Part shown: in pieces, positions 18,945 through 27,205 of the stretch | How positions within the stretch are numbered: the first letter of the stretch is position 1 | Layout of the letters: every line of letters begins with the position of its first letter | DNA from: Scleromatobacter humisilvae | GTDB lineage: Bacteria > Pseudomonadota > Gammaproteobacteria > Burkholderiales > Burkholderiaceae_C | Length of the DNA stretch: 64,000 bases | Reading direction: 5' to 3' | Assembly (NCBI RefSeq): GCF_023231945.1 | Contig: NZ_JAJLJH010000001.1 | Coordinates: forward strand, 1,860,001 to 1,924,000 | Program-made: the position numbers and the translations under genes | Notes under the pieces: generated by a model | Told to the model about the DNA's origin: nothing | The model's input: only the letters and a program-made list of their open reading frames with translations | The model's database searches: none

Positions 18945-19480
18945 GTCGCGCTTTCGAAACGGGTGGCCCAGCCGTCGACCGTCGCCGCGGACACCCGCGC
19001 GCGCAGCTGGTCGTCGACCATCGCCGCCGGCCCGGTGGCGCACAGGCCCAGGCAGTAGACGGGTTCCAGCGTGACGGCGCCGTCCGCGCGCGTCGTGCCC
19101 GGCGCGCAGGCGAGACGCGCGCCCGCGTGGGCCATCAAGGCCTCGGCGCCATTGGCGCGGCAGGCCTCGGCCTGGCAGATCTGCACGACGTGCCGGCCCG
19201 CGGGCGCAGTGCGGAAGTGGTGGTAGTAGGTGAGGACGCCGTGCACCTCGGCCCGCGACAGGCTGAGCGCGGCGGCGATCTCGGGGACGAGCGGCTGCGG
19301 CACGAAGCCGAGCGCGTCCTGGATGTGGTGGAGGACGGGCAGCAGCGCGGAGGCGCTGGCGCCCGGAACCTCGGCCGGAACGTCCGGCAGGTGGAGCGCC
19401 AGGGCCTGCGACAGCAGCTCGCGTTCCGAGTCCGTCGCCGCGGGGCCTTGCGGCGCCCGCGGTGCGGACCCTCGGGGCAT
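18941..19480 (-). CDS. fdsG: NAD-dependent formate dehydrogenase gamma subunit (179 aa)
   Basis: NuoE-like [2Fe-2S] subunit. The four ligands lie in QICQAEAC and VYCLGLC, spaced as in thioredoxin-fold ferredoxins, after a helical N-terminal part (VLHHIQDALGFVP). The ATG at 19480 (MPRGSAPR) lies 13 bases after the stop of the upstream transporter, so the operon appears to begin with that transporter. Length fits the family (about 165-180). Confidence 0.95.
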   Translation of the reverse strand: MPRGSAPRAPQGPAATDSERELLSQALALHLPDVPAEVPGASASALLPVLHHIQDALGFVPQPLVPEIAAALSLSRAEVHGVLTYYHHFRTAPAGRHVVQICQAEACRANGAEALMAHAGARLACAPGTTRADGAVTLEPVYCLGLCATGPAAMVDDQLRARVSAATVDGWATRFESAT

Positions 19481-19493
19481 GCCCCGCAGGTCG

Positions 19494-21239
19494 TCAGTTG
19501 AAGAGCTTGGCCGCACTGATGAGCGTCTGCCAGACGCCCCATGCCAGGGGAATGCCGACGGCCAGCCAGGCCAGCGCCACGGTGGCCGGGCTGCTCGGGG
19601 CGGTGGCCGCACCCGCGCCGGTCACGGCGTTGGCGGCGGCGCGTTCGTGCGCGAGGCGCTTTTCTTCGGCCAGCTCGGCGTCCGTCATGAAGTACTTCTG
19701 GTTGACCGGGCGGATCAGCAGGTTGCACACCAGGCCGACGACCAGGAAGCCCACCAGGATGTACATCGTCTGGTTGTAGACCTGCTCGCGCGGGATGCCC
19801 AGGCTCAGCTGGTAGTCGCGCATGTAGTTGACGACGACCGGGCCCAGGATGCCGGCGGTGGACCACGCGGTCAGCAGGCGGCCGTGGATGGCGCCCACCA
19901 TCTGCGTGCCGAACAGGTCGGACAGGTAGGCCGGCACCGTGGCGAAGCCGCCGCCGTACATGCTCAGGATGACGCAGACCGCGGCAACGAACAGCGGCTT
20001 GGACACGCCCGCGGTGTTGGGCAGGCTCGCGTACATCGCGGCGCCCAGCACGAAGAAGACCACATAGGTCATCTTGCGGCCGATCTTGTCGGAGATGCTC
20101 GCCCAGAAGAAGCGGCCGCCGATGTTGAACAGGCTGATCAGCGCGGCGAAACCGGCGGCGACGCCCGCGATCTTGGTCAGGTCGGGCTTGGCCAGGTCGG
20201 CGAACTTGGTGTCCAGGCCGATCAGGTGGCCGCCGAAGATCTCCTGCAGCATCGGGCTGGCCAGGCCGATCACGCCGATGCCCGCCGACACGTTCATGCA
20301 CAGCACCAGCCAGACGAGCCAGAACTGCGGGATGCCCCAGATGCGCTTCACGTGCACGTGGCCGCGGGTGATCATCGCGTTGGCGTCGGGCGCCGGCGGC
20401 GTCCAGCCTTCGGGCTTCCAGCCCGCGGCCGGGATGCGGTAGCCGAACGCGCCGCCCATCATGAACACGAAGTAGACGGCGGCCATGACCAGCAGCGTCG
20501 TCTGCACGCCGTTGCTGCCGTCGGTGCCGAACGCCGCCATCAGCTTGGCGGCCAGGGGCGAGCCGATCATCGCGCCGCCCCCGAAGCCCATGATGGCCAT
20601 CCCGGTGGCCATGCCGCGGCGATCGGGGAACCACTTGATCAGCGTCGACACCGGCGAGATGTAGCCCAGGCCCAGGCCCACGCCACCCATCACGCCAAGG
20701 AACAGGATGACCATCCACAGCTGGTGCGTGGCCACGCCGATGGTGGACAGCGCCATGCCGCCCGCCCAGCAGACCGCCGCGACGACGCCGGCCTTGCGCG
20801 GGCCGACGTGCTCGAGCCAGCCGCCCCACAGCGCGGCGGCGCAACCCAGCACCACGAAGAACAGCGTGAAGATCCAGCCGAGCGCCGAGACATCCCAGTT
20901 GCAGGTGGACAGCGTCATCTCGCCGAGGCCGCCGAACAGCGCCTTGGTCACGACGTAGCGCACGCTGTGGGTGTCGGTGCCGGTCAGCGAGTTGACCAGT
21001 TGCATCCAGAAGTTGGTCGCCGCCGATGGATCCTTGGAACACAGCGGCGCGCCGGGCAGGAGCTTGGACAGGGGAAGCCAGAACACCGAGAAGCCGTAGG
21101 CCATGCCGATGCACAGGTGGATGGCGAGCGCGGCAGGCGGCAGAAGCCAGCGGTTGTAGCCGGGGCCGGCGATGGTGCGCTCCTTCGAGAGCAGCCCCCC
21201 GGAAGGCGCAGCCTCGGCGCCGTTCATGACGGTAGACAT
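19494..21239 (-). CDS. OFA-family oxalate/formate-type MFS transporter (581 aa)
   Basis: Major facilitator with twelve main helices of the oxalate/formate antiporter family. It shows the OFA-like openings NRWLLPPAALAIHLCIGMAY and the MFS loop DRRGMATGMAIMGFGGGAMIGSP. The C-terminal region adds a basic cytoplasmic stretch and one more hydrophobic segment (VALAWLAVGIPLAWGVW), making it longer than the typical 400-450. It has a good ribosome site (AAGGA). It is the first gene of the fds operon and likely moves formate, oxalate or a related acid. Family is firm; substrate is inferred from context. Confidence 0.9.
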   Translation of the reverse strand: MSTVMNGAEAAPSGGLLSKERTIAGPGYNRWLLPPAALAIHLCIGMAYGFSVFWLPLSKLLPGAPLCSKDPSAATNFWMQLVNSLTGTDTHSVRYVVTKALFGGLGEMTLSTCNWDVSALGWIFTLFFVVLGCAAALWGGWLEHVGPRKAGVVAAVCWAGGMALSTIGVATHQLWMVILFLGVMGGVGLGLGYISPVSTLIKWFPDRRGMATGMAIMGFGGGAMIGSPLAAKLMAAFGTDGSNGVQTTLLVMAAVYFVFMMGGAFGYRIPAAGWKPEGWTPPAPDANAMITRGHVHVKRIWGIPQFWLVWLVLCMNVSAGIGVIGLASPMLQEIFGGHLIGLDTKFADLAKPDLTKIAGVAAGFAALISLFNIGGRFFWASISDKIGRKMTYVVFFVLGAAMYASLPNTAGVSKPLFVAAVCVILSMYGGGFATVPAYLSDLFGTQMVGAIHGRLLTAWSTAGILGPVVVNYMRDYQLSLGIPREQVYNQTMYILVGFLVVGLVCNLLIRPVNQKYFMTDAELAEEKRLAHERAAANAVTGAGAATAPSSPATVALAWLAVGIPLAWGVWQTLISAAKLFN

Positions 21240-21714
21240 CTTGATCCTTTTTATGACCTGCGAGCATCGATCGTCGTTGTCCCAACACCGACGACTGCCC
21301 GACTGTAAGTATCCCGTGGGGACCGTTGCAATATGCGGTCAGGCTCTAAATACCAACCCTAACCATCGACCGCCTCCAATCCCGCACTTCGACATCCGGG
21401 CCCCTTGGTTTAGGAGGTCGTGATGCTGCATTGCGGCATCAATCGACATCTCCGGGCTGCGTACCTTTTGTTGCATTGAGGTCGAGCGGCGCGATGGCAA
21501 AAAGCGACATCCCTAGACAAGTCGGACGATTACCCCGCGGGGCATCCGCACGAATCACCCACTCCAGGCATTGACAGTGCGCGCGCGGTCGAGCAGGACA
21601 GGCGCGGCGCACGATCCGGTGACTTCGTGCACGCGTCGGCGCGATTCCGCCGCGGCGATGCCTCTTGCTTTGGCGGCGCGATCGCCTATCGTCGCGACGA
21701 GGGTTCATATCGCG
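21240..21714. promoter_or_regulatory. Control region between OFA-fds operon and fdsR-like gene
   Basis: This 475-base divergent intergenic region holds no gene I can support. Two features look regulatory: an inverted repeat TGATGC-N9-GCATCA (21421-21441), and a direct repeat TGCATTG(C/A)GG at 21427-21436 and 21472-21481. These may be binding sites for the adjacent regulator. I found no clear sigma-70 hexamer pair. Confidence 0.4.
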
Positions 21715-22794
21715 ATGCACAAGATCTCCATCCGTCCCCAGTGGACGATCTCCCACGACGGCGGCGATGCGCTGGGCCCGCGCCTGATCGACCTGCTGGT
21801 CTGCGTGGCCGAGACGGGCAGCATCGCCGCGGCGTGCCAGCGCGCCGGGCTGTCGTACCGCCATGCCTGGGACACCATCCGCCACGGCGAGGCCTGGTTC
21901 GGCGCGCCGCTGCTGCAGATGGAACGCGGCCGCGGTTCGCGCCTGACGCCGCTGGGCGACAAGCTCGTGTGGGCCGATCGCCGCATCGCCGCGCGGCTGG
22001 CGCCCGCGCTGGACACGCTCGCGTCCGAGCTCGAGGTCGAGCTGCAGCGCGTCATCGCGCCGCCGCAGCGCCTGCTGCGCATCCACGCCAGCCACGGCTT
22101 CGCCATCGAGAAGCTGATGGCGATGCTGCGCGCCGCGGGCGTCGACGTCGAGCGCGTCTACACCAACAGCCAGGACGCCGCCGCCTCGCTGCACGACGGG
22201 GCGAGCGACCTGGCGTGCTTCCACGTGCCGCACGGTGCCCTCGAGGCGCGCGGCTGGGAGTTCTACGCGCACTGGCTGGATCCGCAGGAGCACGTCGTCA
22301 TCGACATCACCGACCGCACCCAAGGCCTGATGGTGGCGCCGGGCAACCCGCTGCGCGTGCAGGGGCTGGCCGACCTCGTGCGCCCGGGCCTGCGCTTCAT
22401 CAACCGCCAGCGCGGCTCGGGCACGCGCTTCCTGCTCGATGCGCTGCTCGCCACGGCCGACGTCGACACCGGCGCCATCGTCGGCTACGAGCACGGCGAG
22501 TTCACGCACGCGGCGGTGGCGGCGTTCGTCGGCAGTCGCATGGCCGACGTCGGCTTCGGCCTCGAACGGCCGGCGCGCCACTTCAAGCTGGACTTCATCC
22601 CGTTGGCCACCGAACGCTACTTCGCGCTCTGCCGCCGCGACGCGCTTGCGCGGCCGGAGATCGAGCAGGTGCTGGCGATCCTGCGCAGCGACGCGTTCCG
22701 CGCCGAGGTGGATGCGCTGCCCGGCTACCGGGCACGCGACTGCGGCGCCGTGCACGTGCTGGCCGACGTGCTGGCCGCCGCCGGGGCGGGCTGA
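21715..22794 (+). CDS. fdsR: FdsR-like transcriptional regulator (359 aa)
   Basis: DNA-binding regulator with a ModE/LysR-like winged helix (about residues 12-95, CVAETGSIAAACQRAGLSY) and a periplasmic-binding-protein-like domain of the molybdate-binding type (FINRQRGSGTRFLLDALL). Divergent from the formate dehydrogenase operon, as fdsR is in Cupriavidus. It probably senses formate, molybdate or a related signal and controls the operon. I chose ATG 21715 because the helix-turn-helix begins soon after; a longer in-frame start at 21571 would add a low-complexity arginine-rich leader. Its 3' end nearly meets the convergent hxlR-type gene. Confidence 0.85.
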   Translation: MHKISIRPQWTISHDGGDALGPRLIDLLVCVAETGSIAAACQRAGLSYRHAWDTIRHGEAWFGAPLLQMERGRGSRLTPLGDKLVWADRRIAARLAPALDTLASELEVELQRVIAPPQRLLRIHASHGFAIEKLMAMLRAAGVDVERVYTNSQDAAASLHDGASDLACFHVPHGALEARGWEFYAHWLDPQEHVVIDITDRTQGLMVAPGNPLRVQGLADLVRPGLRFINRQRGSGTRFLLDALLATADVDTGAIVGYEHGEFTHAAVAAFVGSRMADVGFGLERPARHFKLDFIPLATERYFALCRRDALARPEIEQVLAILRSDAFRAEVDALPGYRARDCGAVHVLADVLAAAGAG

Positions 22795-22795
22795 G

Positions 22796-23125
22796 TCAGG
22801 CCTTCTGGGCCTGCAGTGTCTGGCCCCAGGCCTTCAGCGCCTTGAGCACCGGCCGCACCTCGCGGCCCTTGTCGGTGAGCACGTATTCCATGCGGGGCGG
22901 ATGCTGCTCGTACTGGCGCCGCTCGATCAGTCCCGCCTCCTCCAGCGACGACAGGCGCGCGGACAGCGTGTTGGGCGCGCAGCCGTGCAGGGAGTCGAGC
23001 AGGTCCTGGAAGCGGCGCGACGGATTGCGCGTCAGGTCGCGCAGGATCAGCAGCGTCCATTTCTCGCCGATCACGTCCAGCGCGCAGGCGACGGGGCAAA
23101 GCGGATCCGAATACAGGCGGGCCAT
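22796..23125 (-). CDS. HxlR-family transcriptional regulator (109 aa)
   Basis: Small winged-helix regulator with the HxlR signature: an N-terminal CPVACALDVIGEKWTLLIL, a recognition region FQDLLDSLHGCAPNTLSARL and a wing ending LTDKGREV. The cysteine Cys10 near the N-terminus is conserved in redox- or electrophile-responsive members. It is divergent from a short-chain dehydrogenase gene, with a perfect palindrome between them, a layout typical of a regulator controlling its neighbour and itself. Confidence 0.94.
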   Translation of the reverse strand: MARLYSDPLCPVACALDVIGEKWTLLILRDLTRNPSRRFQDLLDSLHGCAPNTLSARLSSLEEAGLIERRQYEQHPPRMEYVLTDKGREVRPVLKALKAWGQTLQAQKA

Positions 23126-23141
23126 GCCCTGATGATACCAA

Positions 23142-23185
23142 AGTCACTACCGCACGAGTAGTCACTATTTTTTGTATAGTGACTA
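23142..23185. promoter_or_regulatory. Operator-like repeats between hxlR-type and dehydrogenase genes
   Basis: TAGTCACTAT (23159-23168) and ATAGTGACTA (23176-23185) form a perfect 10-base inverted repeat with a 7-base centre. A third copy of AGTCACTA lies at 23142-23149, 18 bases upstream of the matching arm. TATAGT (23175-23180) inside the right arm could be a -10 element for the dehydrogenase, so binding would block it. Confidence 0.7.
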
Positions 23186-23214
23186 TCTCGGACACCCACC
23201 ACCAGGACATCATC

Positions 23215-23988
23215 ATGGAACTCCAAGGCAAGACGGCACTCATCACCGGCGGCAACAGCGGCATCGGCCTGGCGACGGCGCGCCTCATGCTCGCGCAGGG
23301 CGCGCGCGTGGCGATCACCGGACGCGATCGCGCCAAGCTCGACGAAGCCGCGACCGAACTCGGCGGCGAGGTGCTGGCGCTGCAGGCCGACCTCAACAAC
23401 TCCGACGACCTGGCCGCCATCGCCAGCGCGGTCGGCAAGGCCTTCGGATCGCTGGACATCGTGTTCGCCAACGCCGGCATCTCGGGGCCGACGCCGCTCG
23501 GCTCGACGACCTACGAGGCCTTCCGCAACATCGTCGACACCAACCTCACGGCGGTGTTCTTCACGGTGCAATCGGTGCTACCGCTGCTCAAGGAGGGCAG
23601 TTCCATCGTGCTCAACGGCTCGGTGATGCGCGAACTCGCGGTGGGCGGCACGGCGGCCTATTCGGCGACCAAGGCCGGCGTCACCGGCATGGCCAAGGTG
23701 TTCGCGACCGAGCTCGCGCCGCGGGGCATCCGCGTCAACACGGTGATCCCGGGCGCGACGCGCACGCCGATCTGGACCCGCGGCGCGCGCGCCGGGGCCA
23801 CGCTGGACGCGACCGAGGCCCATCTCGCGCCGCGCATCCCGATGGGCCGGCTGGCGGAGGCCGACGAAGTCGCCAACGCGGTGGTGTTCCTGGCCTCGCC
23901 GCGCGCCTCGGGCATGACGGCGGCGGAGATCGTCGTCGACGGCGGCACCATCGGCGCGCCGTCGGGCGGGGCGATCTTCCGCGGTTGA
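23215..23988 (+). CDS. Short-chain dehydrogenase/reductase (257 aa)
   Basis: Classical SDR with the NAD(P) motif TGGNSGIG near the N-terminus, the NAG structural motif (FANAGISG) and the catalytic YxxxK in AAYSATKAG preceded by Ser. The C-terminal DGGTIGAPSG ending is typical. I chose ATG 23215 with AGGA upstream; a GTG at 23179 would fall inside the operator palindrome and is unlikely. Probably repressed by the divergent HxlR regulator and induced by a reactive carbonyl, quinone or oxidant. The substrate is unknown. Confidence 0.92.
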   Translation: MELQGKTALITGGNSGIGLATARLMLAQGARVAITGRDRAKLDEAATELGGEVLALQADLNNSDDLAAIASAVGKAFGSLDIVFANAGISGPTPLGSTTYEAFRNIVDTNLTAVFFTVQSVLPLLKEGSSIVLNGSVMRELAVGGTAAYSATKAGVTGMAKVFATELAPRGIRVNTVIPGATRTPIWTRGARAGATLDATEAHLAPRIPMGRLAEADEVANAVVFLASPRASGMTAAEIVVDGGTIGAPSGGAIFRG

Positions 23989-24300
23989 TCAGCGCTGCGC
24001 GACCAGGGTCGGCGCGGCGATGTCGTCGGCCGGGTCGGACGCCGACATCTGCCTGCGGCAATCGACCGCTGCCTGCCACTTCTCGAGGTTCTCGCGCACC
24101 TCGAACATGTCGATGCCGTAGATGATCGTGGTGCGCCAGACGTAGGCGCGCAGCGCGTCGATGTCGTCGGCGCGGTCGACGATGTTGCGTTCGACCCGCG
24201 ACACCGAGTCGCAGGCCGGCGCGGCTTGCGCGGATCCGCAGGCCAGCAGCGCGCCGGCGAGGACGAGGGCGGAGGAACAGGCGGTCTTGAGGACGTTCAT
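23989..24300 (-). CDS. Small secreted protein of unknown function (103 aa)
   Basis: The N-terminal hydrophobic segment ends GSAQA-AP, a typical signal peptidase I site; LLAC within it also resembles a lipobox, so a lipoprotein is possible. The mature part is about 75 residues with one cysteine near each end (PACDSV and VDCRRQM) and an acidic, tryptophan-containing helix (FEVRENLEKWQAAV). ATG 24300 has GGAG 6 bases upstream; a GTG at 24312 is less likely. Convergent with the dehydrogenase, adjoining it with no gap. No family recognised. Confidence 0.65.
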   Translation of the reverse strand: MNVLKTACSSALVLAGALLACGSAQAAPACDSVSRVERNIVDRADDIDALRAYVWRTTIIYGIDMFEVRENLEKWQAAVDCRRQMSASDPADDIAAPTLVAQR

Positions 24301-24433
24301 GAGGGACTCCACTTTCGGGTGAGCTGAAAGCCGGTCAGCCCGGTCGCCACAGCGACGAGGCGGGCCACAAGCATGAACTCATCCCGGGGCGATGGCGAGG
24401 GCCATGCGACGAACGGCGGGCGGCCGCACGCGT

Positions 24434-25714
24434 TCAGCGCGCGTTGAGCACGTCCAGCGCGCTCACCGGCGGCGCCGCGTTGCCCCAGGCGCTGCGCACG
24501 TAGCTTGCGAGCACGGCGATCTCCTCGTCCTTCAGCGCCGGCCCGAACGGCGGCATGCCGTAGGGTCGCGGGTCGCCGGCGGTCGTCGGCGGGAAGCCCC
24601 CGTTGACGACGATGTGAATCAGGTTGGCGGGTGTGTCGAGCAGCACCTTGCGGTTGCCCGCCAGCGGCACGTAGACGACGCCGCCGGGCCCGCTGCCGCC
24701 CTCGCCGTTCGCGCCGTGGCAGGCCGCGCAGTGATCCTTGTAGAGCGCCTCGCCGTGCGTGCGCACGTCCTTGCCGAGCTCGACGGCCGCGCGCGCGTGC
24801 GGCGGTGTCTGCGGCAGGCTCTTGAGGAACTCGGCCATCGCGGCGATGTCGGCGTCATTCAGGTACTGCGTGCTGCGGAACACGACCTCGGCCATCGGCC
24901 CGAGCGCCGCGCCGCGCGGCGTGAGCCCGGTCTTGAGCAGCGCGGACACCTCGGCCGTCGACCAGTCGGCCACGCCGGCCTCGGCGCTCGAGGCCAGCGA
25001 CGGCGCGTACCAGTTCTGCAGCGGGATCAGCCCGCCGCTCAGCTCGAGGCTGTCGCGCGTGGCACCGAACGCGTTGCGCGGCGAATGGCAGGCGGCGCAG
25101 TGCCCGAGCGAACGCACCAGGTAGGCGCCGCGGTTCCACTGCACCAAACGCTCGACCACGGGCTCGTAGACGCCAGGCGAGAAGAACAGCGCGCGCCAGA
25201 CCGCCAGCGACGGCTGCAGGCCGTACGGGAAGCGCAACGCGTGCGGCCGGTTGACCTGCGCGACCGGCACCTGCGAGCGCAGGAAGGCCAACAGCGCGTC
25301 GGAGTCGGCGCGCGTGATCTCGGTGAAGTTCGGATACGGAAACGCCGGATACAGCAGGCGCCCGTCGGCGGAGCGCCCGTTGTGCATCGCGCGCCAGAAC
25401 TGCGCGGCCGACCAGGTGCCGATGCCCGTCTTCGCGTCGGGCGTGAGGTTGCTCGCGAACACGGTGCCGAAGGGCGTGGCGATGCCCTTGCCGCCGGCGA
25501 ACGCCGCGCCGCCGCGGTCGGTGTGGCAGGCGGCGCAGTTGCCCGCGCGCGCCAGGTAGGCGCCGCGCGCCACCTGCTCGGGCGTCGCGACGAAGGAGTT
25601 GGCGTCGCCGGTGAGCGGATCCTCGCCGGCGACGTTGAGCCACGCGACAACGCCCGCGGCCACCAACAGCAGCACGGCCATCAGGATGCCCACGCGCGAC
25701 CAGGTCAGCCTCAT
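24434..25714 (-). CDS. Three-heme cytochrome c, membrane-anchored (426 aa)
   Basis: Contains three CxxCH heme sites (Cys60-His64, Cys206-His210, Cys329-His333) after an N-terminal hydrophobic segment (about residues 8-27). It resembles the cytochrome subunit of membrane alcohol, fructose or gluconate dehydrogenases (AdhB type), which passes electrons to ubiquinone or an oxidase. No matching dehydrogenase flanks it. ATG 25714 (MRLTWSRVG) overlaps the stop of the upstream two-heme cytochrome by 4 bases, so the pair is co-translated. Confidence 0.92.
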   Translation of the reverse strand: MRLTWSRVGILMAVLLLVAAGVVAWLNVAGEDPLTGDANSFVATPEQVARGAYLARAGNCAACHTDRGGAAFAGGKGIATPFGTVFASNLTPDAKTGIGTWSAAQFWRAMHNGRSADGRLLYPAFPYPNFTEITRADSDALLAFLRSQVPVAQVNRPHALRFPYGLQPSLAVWRALFFSPGVYEPVVERLVQWNRGAYLVRSLGHCAACHSPRNAFGATRDSLELSGGLIPLQNWYAPSLASSAEAGVADWSTAEVSALLKTGLTPRGAALGPMAEVVFRSTQYLNDADIAAMAEFLKSLPQTPPHARAAVELGKDVRTHGEALYKDHCAACHGANGEGGSGPGGVVYVPLAGNRKVLLDTPANLIHIVVNGGFPPTTAGDPRPYGMPPFGPALKDEEIAVLASYVRSAWGNAAPPVSALDVLNAR

Positions 25715-26433
25715 GGCGGAACGCTCCCGCACGCGATCGGCAGCGGCCGCGCGAGCGTGTCGGCCGCGGCCGGCCCGGCCACCACCGGCTGCGACGACAG
25801 CCACGTGGCCACCGCGGTGATGTCGGCGGACGTCAGCGACGTCGCGACCTGCGCCATGCAGTCGGGCGCCCGCGCCTTGCGCTGGCCGGTGCGCCAGGCG
25901 CCGAACTGTTCGACCAGATAGCCGCGCGGCAGGCCCAGCAGGCCGGGAATGGCGGGCAGGACGCCGGTCATCGCCGCGCCGTGGCACTGCACGCAGGCGG
26001 GGATGCCGTGCGCCGCGTCGCCCTGGCGCACCAGCGCCTCGCCGCGCGCGATCTCGTCGGCCGGCGCGCCCACCGTCTGCGGCGCCGCGTAGGGCAGGTC
26101 CAGCGCGGCGAAGTAGTCGGCGATCTCGTGCAGGTAGTCGTCCGACATCTGCTCGACGAAGTAGGTCATCGTCGGATATGCGCGCCGGCCGCTGCGGAAG
26201 TTGTCCAGCTGGTTGTAGAGGTAGCCCGCCGGCTTGCCCGCGATGCGCGGGAAGAAGCCCTGCTGGGTCGCCCGGCCCTCCTTGCCGTGGCAGGCGCTGC
26301 AGGGCTGCATGCGCTGGGCCATGGTGTCGGGCACCGTCGACGGCGAACCGGCCATTGCAGGGGATGCGGCCGCCATGCCGATGGCCGCGACGGCGCGGCG
26401 CAGCAGCGACGGAAGGATTGCGGACGCGGTCAT
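25711..26433 (-). CDS. Two-heme cytochrome c, c4-like (240 aa)
   Basis: Signal peptide ending in AMA (residue 28) followed by two class I cytochrome domains with CxxCH at residues 45-49 and 147-151. The GFFPRIAGKPAGYLYNQL stretch is typical of cytochrome c4/c553-type domains that accept electrons from dehydrogenases. It overlaps the three-heme cytochrome gene, so the two probably form one periplasmic electron-transfer chain. Confidence 0.92.
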   Translation of the reverse strand: MTASAILPSLLRRAVAAIGMAAASPAMAGSPSTVPDTMAQRMQPCSACHGKEGRATQQGFFPRIAGKPAGYLYNQLDNFRSGRRAYPTMTYFVEQMSDDYLHEIADYFAALDLPYAAPQTVGAPADEIARGEALVRQGDAAHGIPACVQCHGAAMTGVLPAIPGLLGLPRGYLVEQFGAWRTGQRKARAPDCMAQVATSLTSADITAVATWLSSQPVVAGPAAADTLARPLPIACGSVPP

Positions 26434-26506
26434 GAGCCCTCGACTGTGCGCCAGTTCGGGCGCGTTGGACAGTCTCGCTTACCGCAGTGCCCGCCGGATC
26501 AGGTTC

Positions 26507-27205
26507 TCATGCCTTCGTCCACGGGAAACCGCGCTTGTAGCGCTGCAGCATCTGCGCGTTGCCCTGCTCGAAGAATTCCTTCGTCACCGAGCCCTCGTTG
26601 CCGCCGAGGCAATACTGCACGGTGTATCGGCCGGTGCAGTCGAAGGCCTTGAAGTTCTGCATCATCACCTGGGCGAACACGCGATCCTGGCCCCACTTGC
26701 CGTGCCACACGTGCGCGCTTTGCAGCAGCACCTCGCGGCGGACGCAGTACGAGCTGGTGTCGATCAGATGGCTGTTCGTGAATGCCGGCCACTTGCCCAG
26801 GCTCTCGCAGTCGTCCCGGCAGAGGAACTCGCCTTCGGGCGTGCAGATGTTGCGCAGGCTGTAGCACCACTGCAGGCGGCGCGCCGCGATGAGGTCGATG
26901 CACTGCGCGACGTGCTCGGGCGACAGGAAGTTGTCCTGATCGAGGAACAGCACGTGATCCTCGTCGACCAGGTGCGCGAACGCGGCGTAGATGCGGTGGC
27001 CGTAGAAGCCGCCGGCGCCCACGTTGCGCGGCAGCACGCACACGGGCACGTCCAGCCCGCGGAGGGCATCGTCGACCTGGGCGCGGAATTGCGGGCCGTC
27101 GCAGACGACGTAGCAGGCGGTGGGCACTGTCTGCGCGAGGACGCTCTCGACCGCGCGACGCAACGAAGGCGCGCCGGTCGTGGGGATCAGGACAACCGCG
27201 CTCAT
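26507..27205 (-). CDS. GT2-like glycosyltransferase (232 aa)
   Basis: Family 2-type fold: an N-terminal nucleotide-binding strand [20 protein letters not shown], then a metal-binding DQDN motif ([17 protein letters not shown]) in place of DxD. It is short and has no membrane segment. The start overlaps the glcF stop by 4 bases, which is unexpected for a sugar transferase. A separate promoter is not evident, so it seems to be carried on the glycolate oxidase transcript. Donor and acceptor unknown. Confidence 0.82.
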   Translation of the reverse strand: MSAVVLIPTTGAPSLRRAVESVLAQTVPTACYVVCDGPQFRAQVDDALRGLDVPVCVLPRNVGAGGFYGHRIYAAFAHLVDEDHVLFLDQDNFLSPEHVAQCIDLIAARRLQWCYSLRNICTPEGEFLCRDDCESLGKWPAFTNSHLIDTSSYCVRREVLLQSAHVWHGKWGQDRVFAQVMMQNFKAFDCTGRYTVQYCLGGNEGSVTKEFFEQGNAQMLQRYKRGFPWTKA

